Assembly: GCA_049889495.1 (NCBI GenBank)
Contig: JBMHDH010000027.1
Span: forward strand, 17,114 to 81,113
From: UBA685 sp049889495
GTDB lineage: Bacteria > Pseudomonadota > Alphaproteobacteria > Puniceispirillales > Puniceispirillaceae
DNA length: 64,000 bases
Reading direction: 5' to 3'
This document shows, one piece after another, positions 1-8,923 of the stretch. The notes under the pieces are model-generated. The model saw only the letters and a list, made by a program, of their open reading frames with translations. It ran no database searches and was not told the DNA's origin. Numbering within the stretch: the first letter of the stretch is position 1; each line of letters opens with the position of its first letter. The position numbers were made by a program, and so were the translations under genes.

Positions 1-529
1 TCAATACCGCTTCAGAAACAGAGCATTGGCGTTCAGCAAAATAGGTTTCAAGCAAAGCTGCCAATAAATGATCATCTGGCAAATACACCTCTTGGCACGG
101 CAAGGACCGACAGCGCGAGGCCAAATCAGGCACCTGCCATGGCATTTGTGAGACAGGCTCTTTTGACAGCATAAGGGCTGATTTTTGTGTTTCTGCTAAA
201 TAATTAAAAAAATGAAACACCGCTTCTTCAGAAAAACCCGAGGAAGGCGATAGATCATCTAAGATATAACCATCGGCTGCCTCTAGTGCGGCGCGGTCAA
301 ATTCGCGCAATTGCGTCAGGCTAATAATCGTTTTATTGGCGGCATAGATCTTGCCAAGATGGCTTTTTCCACATCCTTTTGGGCCAAAAATATTGATACT
401 GCGATAGGGCAATGGCCAATCAGGCCATTTGACAATCCAGTCATAAGCCAATTGATTTGCTTCACTGACAAAATAATCTTTCACCGCATCAGAGCGGGGT
501 AATATCAGCGTTAATGGTATTTGCGACAT
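1..529 (-). CDS. hdaA: HdaA/Hda-type DnaA-related ATPase (3' end outside window)
   Basis: Reading leftwards from ATG at 527-529 gives 176 residues that run off the window edge. The frame is absent from the longest-ORF set because its stop is outside. Seen: a P-loop G-P-K-G-C-G-K-S at residues 49-56 and a Walker-B-like I-L-D-D at 89-92, in a short AAA+ protein without DnaA's N-terminal domain. Family knowledge: Hda/HdaA promotes ATP hydrolysis by DnaA bound to the sliding clamp and so prevents re-initiation. An AAAGGG element lies about 10 bases upstream of the start. The DUF2066 gene ends only 33 bases upstream on the same strand, so the two are probably co-transcribed. The same neighbour order (purN, purM, DUF2066, hda) is known in Pseudomonas. 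The C-terminal part is not visible. Confidence 0.85.
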   Translation of the reverse strand, partial: MSQIPLTLILPRSDAVKDYFVSEANQLAYDWIVKWPDWPLPYRSINIFGPKGCGKSHLGKIYAANKTIISLTQLREFDRAALEAADGYILDDLSPSSGFSEEAVFHFFNYLAETQKSALMLSKEPVSQMPWQVPDLASRCRSLPCQEVYLPDDHLLAALLETYFAERQCSVSEAVL

Positions 530-562
530 GTCAAAATTGCCCTTTTTCACGCATCAAAGCCG

Positions 563-1678
563 TTACTGTTTGGCGCGCGTGATAACAAAGGCATCATCAC
601 GCGTCTCAAGCGTAAACCCAAGCGGAGACAAGCTATAGCGAAGCGCATCCACTGACCCATTTAACTCAAGAGATAACAAAGCTGAAGCCACATTCAAAGA
701 TAGCAAATTCACCTCGCCAATCACAGGCAGGTTTGATAATTGCCTTTGCAGATCCACCCAATCAGCATGGCCTGTGATCGCCGCCTTTGCGTAAATGGTG
801 TTTGATAAATCCGTTTGCCGCAAATTGGCCGTTTGCCAGCCTTCTTCAAATTGTCCCAAGACATCAGCACGAAACGCCTCATAATGTTTCGGTAATGCGG
901 CATTATCCGTTTCAATGATGGTTTGCGCCACATCACCAATTAAGGCCCCTTCTTTGTCATAGAGGCGCGCTTGCATGGTCAATTGCGGTGGGTCTTGCGT
1001 TAAATCCACATAGCCCCTCACCCATAATATTTGTTCTGCTTTGGCACGGCCAACCGCTTTGATTAAAAAATCAGGATTGGCTTCTGAAAGGCGTTCTGCA
1101 CGCAATTGCCTCTCATTCAACAAGGTTGGCTCAAGCGCCACAAAATCAAGCAAGCCTTGATAAGATGCCGCTTCTTCGCGCCACCCTTGCAACCAAATAT
1201 TATCACTTTGCCACGCTCTGGCACCTGCCGCATCTTCAAACACAGGAAGAATTAGCACAGGCGGGCTTTTGATTTCGGCCCAGCCAAGCTTTTGCTCTTC
1301 AAAAAACGACCGCAATAACCGATCTGAAAAACAAATATCAATTTCTGCAATATAACGACCAGGCAGTGAATTTTCTGTGCGGATATGAACCAAATCCACA
1401 GCCGCTTCTGGTGCGACTGGCATGGTAAAAGCCTCACGCTCTAGCAAAAGCCGATCCAATACAATGGATAATGCGGCCTCATGTGCTTGTTCTAATGCTG
1501 TGATTTGCGCCTGATTGGCGGTATCAGCTGTTTGATCAATCTGAATTTGTGAAACCCCAAACACATCTGCCGCACACGCGCTTGTCTGCCCTTTGCCAAA
1601 AGTAATGCTGGCATTAGCTGATGACAGGCCGTTTATCCCTAAACAGATGCAGAAGAATATGCTAATGATACGTAACAC
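563..1678 (-). CDS. DUF2066 family exported protein
   Basis: A 371-residue protein of unknown function. I start it at the GTG at 1676-1678, not at the far upstream ATG, because an AAAGGG ribosome site lies about 9 bases ahead of the GTG. The first residues then form a clean signal peptide: a basic start, a hydrophobic core rich in Ile/Phe/Leu, and an Ala-Asn-Ala cleavage site near residue 21. The body is soluble and looks periplasmic. The DUF2066 assignment rests on general resemblance and on its place between purM (divergent) and hda. That neighbourhood is conserved in gamma- and alphaproteobacteria, but no biochemical role is established. The longer frame overlapping purM is probably not used. 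Confidence 0.7.
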   Translation of the reverse strand: MLRIISIFFCICLGINGLSSANASITFGKGQTSACAADVFGVSQIQIDQTADTANQAQITALEQAHEAALSIVLDRLLLEREAFTMPVAPEAAVDLVHIRTENSLPGRYIAEIDICFSDRLLRSFFEEQKLGWAEIKSPPVLILPVFEDAAGARAWQSDNIWLQGWREEAASYQGLLDFVALEPTLLNERQLRAERLSEANPDFLIKAVGRAKAEQILWVRGYVDLTQDPPQLTMQARLYDKEGALIGDVAQTIIETDNAALPKHYEAFRADVLGQFEEGWQTANLRQTDLSNTIYAKAAITGHADWVDLQRQLSNLPVIGEVNLLSLNVASALLSLELNGSVDALRYSLSPLGFTLETRDDAFVITRAKQ

Positions 1679-1780
1679 GTGAACGCGCCCTTTGTTCAAA
1701 GCCGTTTGCAAAACCAAGAGTCGATCTGTCTCATGGCAGATGATAGCCCCATTATAACGACAATATCGCAAGAGACTAGC

Positions 1781-2854
1781 ATGAGTGACAAAAACAATAG
1801 CCAAGGGTTAACCTATAAGGATGCTGGTGTTGATATTGACGCAGGCGAAGCCTTGGTGGATGCCATCAAACCAGAAGCCAAACGCACCATGCGCAAAGGT
1901 GCCAATCCTGACCTTGGCGGGTTTGGCGGGCTATTTGATTTAAAAGCCGCAGGTTTTACCGATCCCATTCTTGTGTCTGGTACAGATGGGGTTGGCACCA
2001 AGCTTGAAATCGCCAAAACCATGAATCACCATCGCACCTTGGGCATTGATTTGGTGGCCATGTGTTCAAATGATATTTTGGCGCAAGGTGCCATGCCACT
2101 GTTTTTCCTAGATTATTTTTCAACAGGAAAATTGGATGTTGGCGTTGGCAAAGATTTGGTTGCTGGCATCGCTGATGGGTGTCTTGAGGCAGGTTGTGCG
2201 CTGATTGGCGGCGAAACAGCCGAAATGCCTGGTGTCTATGGCGATGGGGATTATGATTTAGCAGGGTTTTGCGTAGGCGCTGTGGAACGTGATGCAATCT
2301 TAACCAAAGGTATGGTGCAAGCTGGCGATAAAATCATTGCCCTTCCCTCATCTGGGGTTCATGCCAATGGCTTTTCCCTTGTTCGTAAAATCATTGAGGT
2401 CACTGGCTTGTCTCTTCATGATCCCGCATCTTTTGCTAAAAACCAAAGCCTTGGCATGGCGCTTTTGGCACCAACGCGCATCTACACAGACCCTGTCATG
2501 GCCGCTATCCAATCTGGCGGCGTGACAGGTGTGGCACATATCACAGGTGGGGGGCTGATTGAAAATCCGCCGCGCGTCTATGATGATCGCCTTGCCGCAA
2601 AACTGAAAATGACCAGCCGTCCACTGCCTCCCTTATTTCAGTGGCTAAAACAAGCGGGAAATCTGTCTGATTTTGAATTGGCGCGCACCTTTAATTGTGG
2701 GATTGGCATGTTGGTTTATGTGGCCGCTGATAAAGCAGATGCGGCACTTGCGGCCATGTGCCAGACAGGCGAAGATGCCTTTATGATTGGCGAGATGGTG
2801 GCACGAGACGATGCGCCTGTGATCCTTGAAGACAGCGCGGCGGCTTTTGCGTAA
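1781..2854 (+). CDS. purM: Phosphoribosylformylglycinamidine cyclo-ligase (AIR synthetase)
   Basis: PurM makes 5-aminoimidazole ribonucleotide from FGAM and ATP, the fifth step of purine synthesis. The chosen ATG at 1781 gives 357 residues, the usual family size, beginning M-S-D-K-N; the frame is open 34 codons further upstream but that stretch is not PurM-like. Seen: the N-terminal T-Y-K-D-A-G-V-D-I motif, the glycine-rich D-L-G-G-F-G-G-L-F segment, S-G-T-D-G-V-G-T-K, and the G-G-E-T-A-E-M-P-G-V-Y motif typical of the PurM/PurL superfamily. purN follows after 45 bases in the same direction, so they form an operon. The 102-base gap to the divergent DUF2066 gene must hold promoters for both directions. 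Confidence 0.96.
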   Translation: MSDKNNSQGLTYKDAGVDIDAGEALVDAIKPEAKRTMRKGANPDLGGFGGLFDLKAAGFTDPILVSGTDGVGTKLEIAKTMNHHRTLGIDLVAMCSNDILAQGAMPLFFLDYFSTGKLDVGVGKDLVAGIADGCLEAGCALIGGETAEMPGVYGDGDYDLAGFCVGAVERDAILTKGMVQAGDKIIALPSSGVHANGFSLVRKIIEVTGLSLHDPASFAKNQSLGMALLAPTRIYTDPVMAAIQSGGVTGVAHITGGGLIENPPRVYDDRLAAKLKMTSRPLPPLFQWLKQAGNLSDFELARTFNCGIGMLVYVAADKADAALAAMCQTGEDAFMIGEMVARDDAPVILEDSAAAFA

Positions 2855-2899
2855 CGGCGCGCTGATCAAACGCACTTAACGATAAGGCAATCATAAGAT

Positions 2900-3556
2900 A
2901 TGGTTACATTTGCCATTCTCATTTCAGGGCGCGGCAGTAATATGCTGGCTTTGCATGATGTCATAAAAACACTGCCAGATCAGGCAGAGATTATTTCTGT
3001 TTGCGCTGATAAAGCGTGTGATGGTCTAATCAAAGCAGATGAGCGGGGCCTGCCAACAAAGCTGGTATCTTATCAAAACCGCAAAAAATCAGAAAGTGAA
3101 GCTGAGATGATTGCCCATTTGCAATCCTTAAAACCAGATTTCATTTTACTGGCAGGGTTTATGCGTATTTTATCACCTGAATTCACAGCTGCCTTTGCTG
3201 GCAGAATCATCAATATTCACCCCTCTTTATTACCAAAATACAAAGGGTTAGACACCCATCAACGCGCGCTTGAAAATGGCGATCGTCGCCATGGGGCAAG
3301 TATTCATATCGTAACGCCTGCGCTAGATGATGGCCCTGTGATCTTGCAAGCCAGCATTGCGATTGCGGATAATGATAGCGCGGATCAACTAGCCAACCGC
3401 CTTTTGCCTGTTGAACATTGGCTGTATGGGGCTGTTGTGCGGGCGCTTGCCACAGATGCGTTAGATATCACAGATCAGGGCCATCAGTGGATCAATCAGC
3501 CTGAAATACCATCTGATCTTGCGGCTCGCATCGAAAACCAGCCATCTGACACCTAA
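2900..3556 (+). CDS. purN: Phosphoribosylglycinamide formyltransferase
   Basis: A 218-residue GAR transformylase that transfers a formyl group from 10-formyl-tetrahydrofolate to GAR. Seen: the N-terminal I-S-G-R-G-S-N phosphate-binding loop at residues 8-14, the catalytic N-x-H (Asn105, His107) within N-I-H-P-S-L-L-P-K, and an Asp near residue 144 in L-D-D-G-P. These match the Asn/His/Asp triad known from E. coli PurN. It directly follows purM. The C-terminal 20-30 residues extend slightly past the E. coli length and carry no recognisable domain. Confidence 0.95.
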   Translation: MVTFAILISGRGSNMLALHDVIKTLPDQAEIISVCADKACDGLIKADERGLPTKLVSYQNRKKSESEAEMIAHLQSLKPDFILLAGFMRILSPEFTAAFAGRIINIHPSLLPKYKGLDTHQRALENGDRRHGASIHIVTPALDDGPVILQASIAIADNDSADQLANRLLPVEHWLYGAVVRALATDALDITDQGHQWINQPEIPSDLAARIENQPSDT

Positions 3557-3642
3557 CGCGCATGTGATCGCGCTTGCATTTTCTTTTCGCAGACGGCATA
3601 TAGAACGCAGATGTTAGTTTGCGTTTTTTCGGGGGCCCCAAA

Positions 3643-3774
3643 ATGAATACAGATAATTTTGACAAACATGCCAAAGCCAATCTTGCGATTTATGATGATT
3701 TCATGAATTTTTCAAAAATCGTGATTGTGGCTGTGATTGTCACATTGGCTGCCATGGCATTTTTCTTGCTCTAA
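3643..3774 (+). CDS. aa3-type cytochrome c oxidase subunit IV-like small membrane protein
   Basis: A 43-residue peptide starting at ATG 3643. It has a hydrophilic N-terminus with a Y-D-D-F-M-N-F-S-K segment and one transmembrane helix from about residue 25 to the C-terminus. This layout is typical of the short bacterial aa3-type oxidase subunit IV family of alphaproteobacteria, often encoded away from the other cox genes. The upstream sequence is odd: GGGGGCCCC, itself nearly palindromic, sits immediately before the AAA-ATG, so the ribosome site may be partly paired. A strong hairpin terminator follows within 30 bases, which supports a real short transcript. Confidence 0.7.
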   Translation: MNTDNFDKHAKANLAIYDDFMNFSKIVIVAVIVTLAAMAFFLL

Positions 3775-3797
3775 GCACCCATCACATCGTTTTTATG

Positions 3798-3837
3798 AAA
3801 AAGGCCGCAGCACCCTAAAGTGCGCGGCCTTTTTTTA
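3798..3837. terminator. Bidirectional rho-independent terminator
   Basis: The stem GGCCGC (3803-3808) pairs with GCGGCC (3824-3829), with an inner GCAC/GTGC helix. It is flanked by an A-run on the left and a run of seven T on the right. It lies between the convergent subunit-IV-like gene and ndk and can serve both. Confidence 0.88.
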
Positions 3838-3865
3838 CGATCTTGCCCAATTACCTTATTGGTAA

Positions 3866-4288
3866 TTAGCCAACAATTTCAGCGTCTGTAAAGAAATGTG
3901 CGATTTCGATTGCCGCATTTTCAAGGCTGTCTGAGCCATGAACTGAGTTTGCTTCGATTGATTCAGCGAATTCTTTACGAATTGTGCCTTCATCAGCGTC
4001 TGCGGGATTTGTTGCGCCCATCACACCACGATAAGCGGCAACAGCGTCATCACCTTCAAGAACCTGCACAACAACAGGGCCTGATGTCATGAATTCAACA
4101 AGCTCGCCATAAAATGGGCGTTCTTTGTGAACAGCATAAAATTCACCAGCTTGTTCGGTTGTCATGTGGATACGCTTTTGTGCGATGATACGAAGACCAC
4201 TTGCTTCGATTTTAGCGTTAATAGCACCAGTCAGATTGCGGCGTGTGGCATCTGGCTTAATGATAGAAAATGTACGTTGCTGTGCCAT
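3866..4288 (-). CDS. ndk: Nucleoside diphosphate kinase
   Basis: A 140-residue NDP kinase that transfers the gamma phosphate of ATP to NDPs through a phospho-histidine. Seen: N-terminal R-T-F-S-I-I-K-P-D-A nucleotide-binding segment and the active-site N-x-x-H-G-S-D with His117. Length and motifs are standard. It is transcribed alone, in the same direction as holC and pepA, with a 152-base gap upstream, and ends at the shared terminator. Confidence 0.97.
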   Translation of the reverse strand: MAQQRTFSIIKPDATRRNLTGAINAKIEASGLRIIAQKRIHMTTEQAGEFYAVHKERPFYGELVEFMTSGPVVVQVLEGDDAVAAYRGVMGATNPADADEGTIRKEFAESIEANSVHGSDSLENAAIEIAHFFTDAEIVG

Positions 4289-4440
4289 GGGAAAGCTACC
4301 TTTACGTTACGGTTAAACTGTATGTCTGGCACTTTTGTCTTATGGTTGGTTTTGCACCCCTTTTGACAAATCACCAGTGTTTGTGCGCTGTATAATTGGT
4401 TTTGAGCGAAGAAGCAATGAAAGATTATAACAGCTGATCT

Positions 4441-4905
4441 TCAGGCTTTCTGAACCCAGCTTCCCTCGTCAGATTTCGCGAAATAGCGGCATTTGCCCTC
4501 ATGCGCGGCAGAATAAGCTTTCCATTGCGATCTAGCCGTCTGCAACGCGTCTTCATCCTTGCCATTAAAGACAATAAATACGCGTTCAAAGGCCCCCATA
4601 TCAGGCAAAGAACACCCTGATACGCAAAGTGCAAAATCAGCATCAATCTGGTTTTGATCTGGCTTTGTGGTAATCCAAACAGAGGCAAATTCAGCCCCAT
4701 CTTCATCATCAATCCCATGCGCTAGGAAACTGGCATCATGCAGCACCCATAACGCACGGGAAATCGCTTGCGCGCCCTCTTCTGGCGCATGGATGATGAT
4801 TTTTTTACCAACCTCAACACTCTTTTCAGATAGCTGGGCAACAAGTTCGCTGACCGCATCACCTGCAAATTGGTAAAAATCTATATGGTTTGGTCGGTTT
4901 GTCAT
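4441..4905 (-). CDS. holC: DNA polymerase III chi subunit
   Basis: A 154-residue protein of the HolC family, which in E. coli links the clamp loader to SSB. Seen: N-terminal I-D-F-Y-Q-F segment, the R-A-L-W-V-L-H-D-A-S-F-L-A-H-G stretch around residues 50-65, and the conserved C-terminal Y-F-A-K-S-D-E-G-S-W. Its place directly downstream of pepA on the same strand (51 bases) is the classical holC-pepA arrangement of proteobacteria, which makes the assignment firm despite low sequence conservation in this family. Confidence 0.9.
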   Translation of the reverse strand: MTNRPNHIDFYQFAGDAVSELVAQLSEKSVEVGKKIIIHAPEEGAQAISRALWVLHDASFLAHGIDDEDGAEFASVWITTKPDQNQIDADFALCVSGCSLPDMGAFERVFIVFNGKDEDALQTARSQWKAYSAAHEGKCRYFAKSDEGSWVQKA

Positions 4906-4956
4906 GGATCGCCTATATGCGTTTTTTAAAGATGATCACATGCCCTACTGATCTTT

Positions 4957-6399
4957 TCAATGATCGGCCCAATGATCTGCAATATCATTCAGCAATCTGA
5001 CACCAAAGCCTGTACCACCTGATGGGTGCGCATGACCAGCGCCATCGGCCCATGCTTTACCTGCAATATCAATATGCGCCCATGCGGTATCATTGGTGAT
5101 GAAACGTTCTAAGAAACAAGCCGCTGTAATAGAGCCGCCCCATGGACCACCAATATTTTTCATATCAGCGATATGCGATTTCAGCATCTTTTGATAGGCA
5201 TCTCCCATTGGCATAGGCCAACAAGTCTCCGCTGTGTTTTGACCAGAGGCCATAATGGCATCACGCAAACCGTCATTATTACAGAATAGACCAGCATGTT
5301 CTTTACCAAGGGCCACCAAAATCGCCCCTGTTAAGGTTGCCAAATCAATGATCATTTGTGGTTTGAATTCTTGCTGGCAATAGGTCAAACAATCAGCCAA
5401 CACCAAACGGCCTTCGGCATCTGTGTTAATCACTTCAATGGTTTGACCTGACATAGAGGTAACAACATCACCAGGGCGTTGCGCTTCACCATCTGGCATA
5501 TTTTCCACAAGCCCAATAATGCCAACAATATTGCGCTTCACCTTGCGGCTTGCAATGGCACACATCGCGCCTGTCACAGCAGAGGCGCCGCCCATATCCC
5601 ATTTCATATCTTCCATGCCCTTGGCAGGTTTCAACGAAATGCCACCTGTATCAAAGCAAACCCCTTTGCCAACAAAGGCAAGCGGGGCTTCATCACCACC
5701 GCCATTCCATTTCATCACCACCATTTTTGATTCACGAACAGAGCCTTGCCCCACACCCAGCAAAGCCCCCATGCCCAATTTTTGCATATCAGCCTCTGAT
5801 AGCACCTCAACCTCAAGGCCTAGGACAGATAAAGCTTCACAACGTCTGGCAAATTCTTCAGGAAACAGGATATTGGCTGGCTCAGTTGTTAAATCACGTG
5901 ACATAAACACGCCTTTCAACAAGCCAGCTCTATCACTGTAATGGCTCTCTAACTCTGGCAATGAAGATCCATCAGTTGCCATGCGAATGATTGCTGGTTC
6001 ATCTTTTTTGGTGAAATAGGTGTTAAATTCGTAAGATTGACTGACCGCACCATAAAGGATATCCGCCACCTTTGATGCCGACAGCGTAAAATCTGTAATA
6101 TTTGCCCGCAATTGATTATGGGTACGCAAGGCTTTGTAAATGGCTGCTCCTGCTTTTTCGGCATCAAGGCTTGTATCAATCGCCCCGCCAACCCCAACGG
6201 CCAAAATCGCCTTACCATCTGCGATATGAAGCGCACTGGTGCCGCTTTTCCCTGTAAATTGCAAAGCGTCTGCCACTACTCCAAAGGCGGTTGCAGCGGC
6301 TTTATCACCTGCATAAGAGGTGCGCTCATCTCCTATCAAAAGGACAGAGACGGCATCTTTTTCAATGGTTTGAAATTCGACAGACAAATAGGCTGACAT
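4957..6399 (-). CDS. pepA: Leucyl aminopeptidase (M17)
   Basis: A 480-residue cytosolic two-metal aminopeptidase that removes N-terminal residues from peptides. Seen: the metal-site segment V-G-K-G-V-C-F-D-T-G-G with Lys245 and Asp250, and the family signature N-T-D-A-E-G-R-L at 325-332 with its catalytic Arg331. An AGGAG ribosome site lies 7 bases before the ATG at 6399. In E. coli PepA also binds DNA in Xer recombination and carAB control; whether this one does cannot be seen. It is divergent from lptF across 223 bases. Confidence 0.96.
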   Translation of the reverse strand: MSAYLSVEFQTIEKDAVSVLLIGDERTSYAGDKAAATAFGVVADALQFTGKSGTSALHIADGKAILAVGVGGAIDTSLDAEKAGAAIYKALRTHNQLRANITDFTLSASKVADILYGAVSQSYEFNTYFTKKDEPAIIRMATDGSSLPELESHYSDRAGLLKGVFMSRDLTTEPANILFPEEFARRCEALSVLGLEVEVLSEADMQKLGMGALLGVGQGSVRESKMVVMKWNGGGDEAPLAFVGKGVCFDTGGISLKPAKGMEDMKWDMGGASAVTGAMCAIASRKVKRNIVGIIGLVENMPDGEAQRPGDVVTSMSGQTIEVINTDAEGRLVLADCLTYCQQEFKPQMIIDLATLTGAILVALGKEHAGLFCNNDGLRDAIMASGQNTAETCWPMPMGDAYQKMLKSHIADMKNIGGPWGGSITAACFLERFITNDTAWAHIDIAGKAWADGAGHAHPSGGTGFGVRLLNDIADHWADH

Positions 6400-6622
6400 G
6401 AAACAACTCCTGCGTGAAGGATAAATGGCATAAGGTGGTCTGCCAACACTAGCAGGACACTCGCAACATACAAGGCATTTTAACGCAAACTACTTTGCCA
6501 TTTACCGTTCGAATATGCTAGATACAAATAACGGTTTTTACTTATCTTTTAAAAGACAATGTCTAATAAGAGATGGGGCAAAACAGGCAGGTTTCAACAG
6601 CAAATATTTTTGGTCGTATCTG

Positions 6623-7726
6623 ATGCGTTTACATCGCTATTTATTGACACAATATACAACCACAACGGTGGTGGTTTTAACCAGCCTATTGATGATTGTA
6701 TGGCTCAATCAAACGCTACAATTGTTGGAATTGGTTGTGAATAAAGGAGCACCATTATCTAGCTTTTTGATGCTATCTGTTTTGGCATTGCCCTTATGGT
6801 TATTGCAAGCCATCCCGATTGCCTTATTTATCGCAATCATATGGGTTTTTCAGAAAATTCAATCTGATAGAGAATTGATTGTCATGCAATCTGTTGGCTG
6901 GAGCCCACGTCAATTAGCCATTGCCCCTCTTGTTCTTGGGGGCATTTTCACAGCCTTCTTAATTTTTAATTCGCTGATCCTGCTTCCCATTGGCTTTGGT
7001 GAATTTAAAGAACGGCAAATCAACTTGCGCAACGCGATCCCCAAGATCTTGTTACAAGATAAGGTATTTGTGGATTTGGCACCTGATTTGACCATCTTCA
7101 TTAATGAAAGAGTGACAAGCAAAGAAGTAAAGAATGTCTTTATCCAAGATAAAAGGCAAGCCGATACTGTGACCACATTAACCGCTGAAAAAGGGTTATT
7201 CACCCTTGAAGGCGGCCAGCCTATTTTAGTGTTGGAAAATGGTGAACGATCTGAATTACGCGATGGCAACAAAGCATCTGCTGTTTTGTTTTTTGAAAAA
7301 TATAAATTGAATTTTTCACGGAAAATCTTGGAAACAGGCAGCCGTTTGCCTGATATGAATGAAGACAGCATTACAAATCTGCTTGATCCCACAAAGGCGG
7401 TTGCTGAAAAATATGCACGCCAAAGAATGGCTTATGGGCATTATCGTATCACAGCCCCCTTCCTTGCTTTGACCATGACCTTAATCGCTTTGGCAGGGTT
7501 AAATGCGGGGCGCCTGCGTGATGAAAATGGACGTAAACGTCTTTGGTTGACCATATCAGCGGCGTTGCTTGTGCAATTGCTTTATGTGTCAGCGCGCTCA
7601 TTAACCGTATCATTGCCTGCTTTTTGGCCAGCCCAATATATCAGCTTGCTGATCCCATCTGCGATGGCATTGGCTTTATTGTTTGAACCGCAACGCTTTG
7701 TCAAAACGGGGATGGTGCGATCATGA
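6623..7726 (+). CDS. lptF: LPS export ABC transporter permease LptF
   Basis: A 367-residue inner-membrane permease (YjgP/YjgQ family) of the LptB2FG complex, which extracts lipopolysaccharide from the inner membrane. The ATG at 6623 was chosen because it places M-R-L-H-R-Y-L-L just before the first transmembrane helix; the open frame extends 36 codons further without family resemblance. Three N-terminal helices are followed by a beta-rich periplasmic domain (about residues 130-260) and three C-terminal helices. The gene overlaps lptG by four bases (ATGA), as expected for translational coupling of partners. Confidence 0.92.
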   Translation: MRLHRYLLTQYTTTTVVVLTSLLMIVWLNQTLQLLELVVNKGAPLSSFLMLSVLALPLWLLQAIPIALFIAIIWVFQKIQSDRELIVMQSVGWSPRQLAIAPLVLGGIFTAFLIFNSLILLPIGFGEFKERQINLRNAIPKILLQDKVFVDLAPDLTIFINERVTSKEVKNVFIQDKRQADTVTTLTAEKGLFTLEGGQPILVLENGERSELRDGNKASAVLFFEKYKLNFSRKILETGSRLPDMNEDSITNLLDPTKAVAEKYARQRMAYGHYRITAPFLALTMTLIALAGLNAGRLRDENGRKRLWLTISAALLVQLLYVSARSLTVSLPAFWPAQYISLLIPSAMALALLFEPQRFVKTGMVRS

Positions 7727-8829
7727 GATATGCCCCTCCTTTGTTATTAAGCTTATATCTCGCGCGGCGCTATCTATTTTGGATTTTGCTGACCATGGGC
7801 GCCTTATTATCATTCATCACATTGATTGATGCCGTCGAATATTATCGCCGCCTCAGCAATATTGATGCCAATAGCTCCACAGGGCTTGTTATCTGGTTTT
7901 TATTAACAGGCTTGCCTGAAAAGATTGATTTATTAATGCCATTTGGGGTGTTGTTTGGGTCCATCTTATGTTTTCAAAATTGGTCCAAAACCAATGAATT
8001 AATGGTGGCACGCGCCTTTGGCCAGAATATCTGGCAAGCCTTACTGCCTGTCTTTTTGACAGTTCTTTTGGTGGGTTTGTTGCAAATCGCAGTGTTAAAC
8101 CCGATTAAATCTGTGACCTTGGCCGCACAGAATGAGATGAAAGCTGAAACGTTTGGCACGCAAGAAACAGGACAGGTTTCAATTTCAGCATCTGGTGTCT
8201 GGCTGAAAGATGCCAGCAATGCACAACCTCTGATTATCCATGGGCCAAGTTTGCAAATTGAAAGCTATACCATCAATAAACCGATTATCTATATGCTTGG
8301 TGATGCAGGACAGGTCTTGCAACGCACCCAAGCTGATAGGATGACATTGACAGATCAAGGCTGGACCCTATCGCAAGCGAGCCAAAGTGACAGCTTTGGG
8401 GAAACCACATTCCTTGGTGATATCGTCATTGCCACCAAAATCACACCTGTTGATTTTATCAGAACCACCCAAAGGCCAGATACCATTTCCATTTATTCGC
8501 TTCCGAATTTCATTGAAATACTTGATCAGACAGGCCTGCCATCTGGCGAACATAAAGTGTATTTCCAACAACAGCTCGCCATCCCCTTTTATCTAACAGG
8601 CCTCTCTATGCTAGCCGCTTGCTTTACACTGCTTCATTTCTCGCGCCGTCCCCGTTACCAAATTGTTGCCATGGGGCTTGGTTTTGGCTTTGCCGCTTAT
8701 TTCATTGTTGATCTCATTTATTTGCTTGGCGCAAATGCCAGATTACCTGTTTCAATCGCAGGATGGGGGCCAGCCTTGACCTTATGCCTTGTCACTGGCT
8801 ATCTTTTGGCACGCTCAGAGGATAGATAA
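7723..8829 (+). CDS. lptG: LPS export ABC transporter permease LptG
   Basis: A 368-residue partner of LptF with the same plan: N-terminal helices, including the L-M-P-F-G-V-L-F-G segment, a periplasmic beta-jellyroll-like region around residues 130-270, and C-terminal helices. The start ATG overlaps the lptF stop. lptF and lptG are followed by surA, pdxA and rsmA, an order shared with many alphaproteobacteria and related to the E. coli lptD-surA-pdxA-rsmA cluster. lptD itself is not found here. Confidence 0.92.
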   Translation: MRYAPPLLLSLYLARRYLFWILLTMGALLSFITLIDAVEYYRRLSNIDANSSTGLVIWFLLTGLPEKIDLLMPFGVLFGSILCFQNWSKTNELMVARAFGQNIWQALLPVFLTVLLVGLLQIAVLNPIKSVTLAAQNEMKAETFGTQETGQVSISASGVWLKDASNAQPLIIHGPSLQIESYTINKPIIYMLGDAGQVLQRTQADRMTLTDQGWTLSQASQSDSFGETTFLGDIVIATKITPVDFIRTTQRPDTISIYSLPNFIEILDQTGLPSGEHKVYFQQQLAIPFYLTGLSMLAACFTLLHFSRRPRYQIVAMGLGFGFAAYFIVDLIYLLGANARLPVSIAGWGPALTLCLVTGYLLARSEDR

Positions 8830-8923
8830 GCTTGTTCAAACGCAACCAAAATGCGAAAAGAAACGAACCATGATTATGATTGCCAAGATCATCTCTCACA
8901 ATCTCATCTTTAAAGGGTTTTCA

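Noticed and set aside
1679..1780. N-terminal extension of purM and overlapping extension of the DUF2066 gene
   Set aside because: Both extensions lack family resemblance; ribosome sites support inner starts.
5479..5941. Several plus-strand frames opposite pepA
   Set aside because: Antisense shadows of a clear aminopeptidase gene; composition follows its codons.
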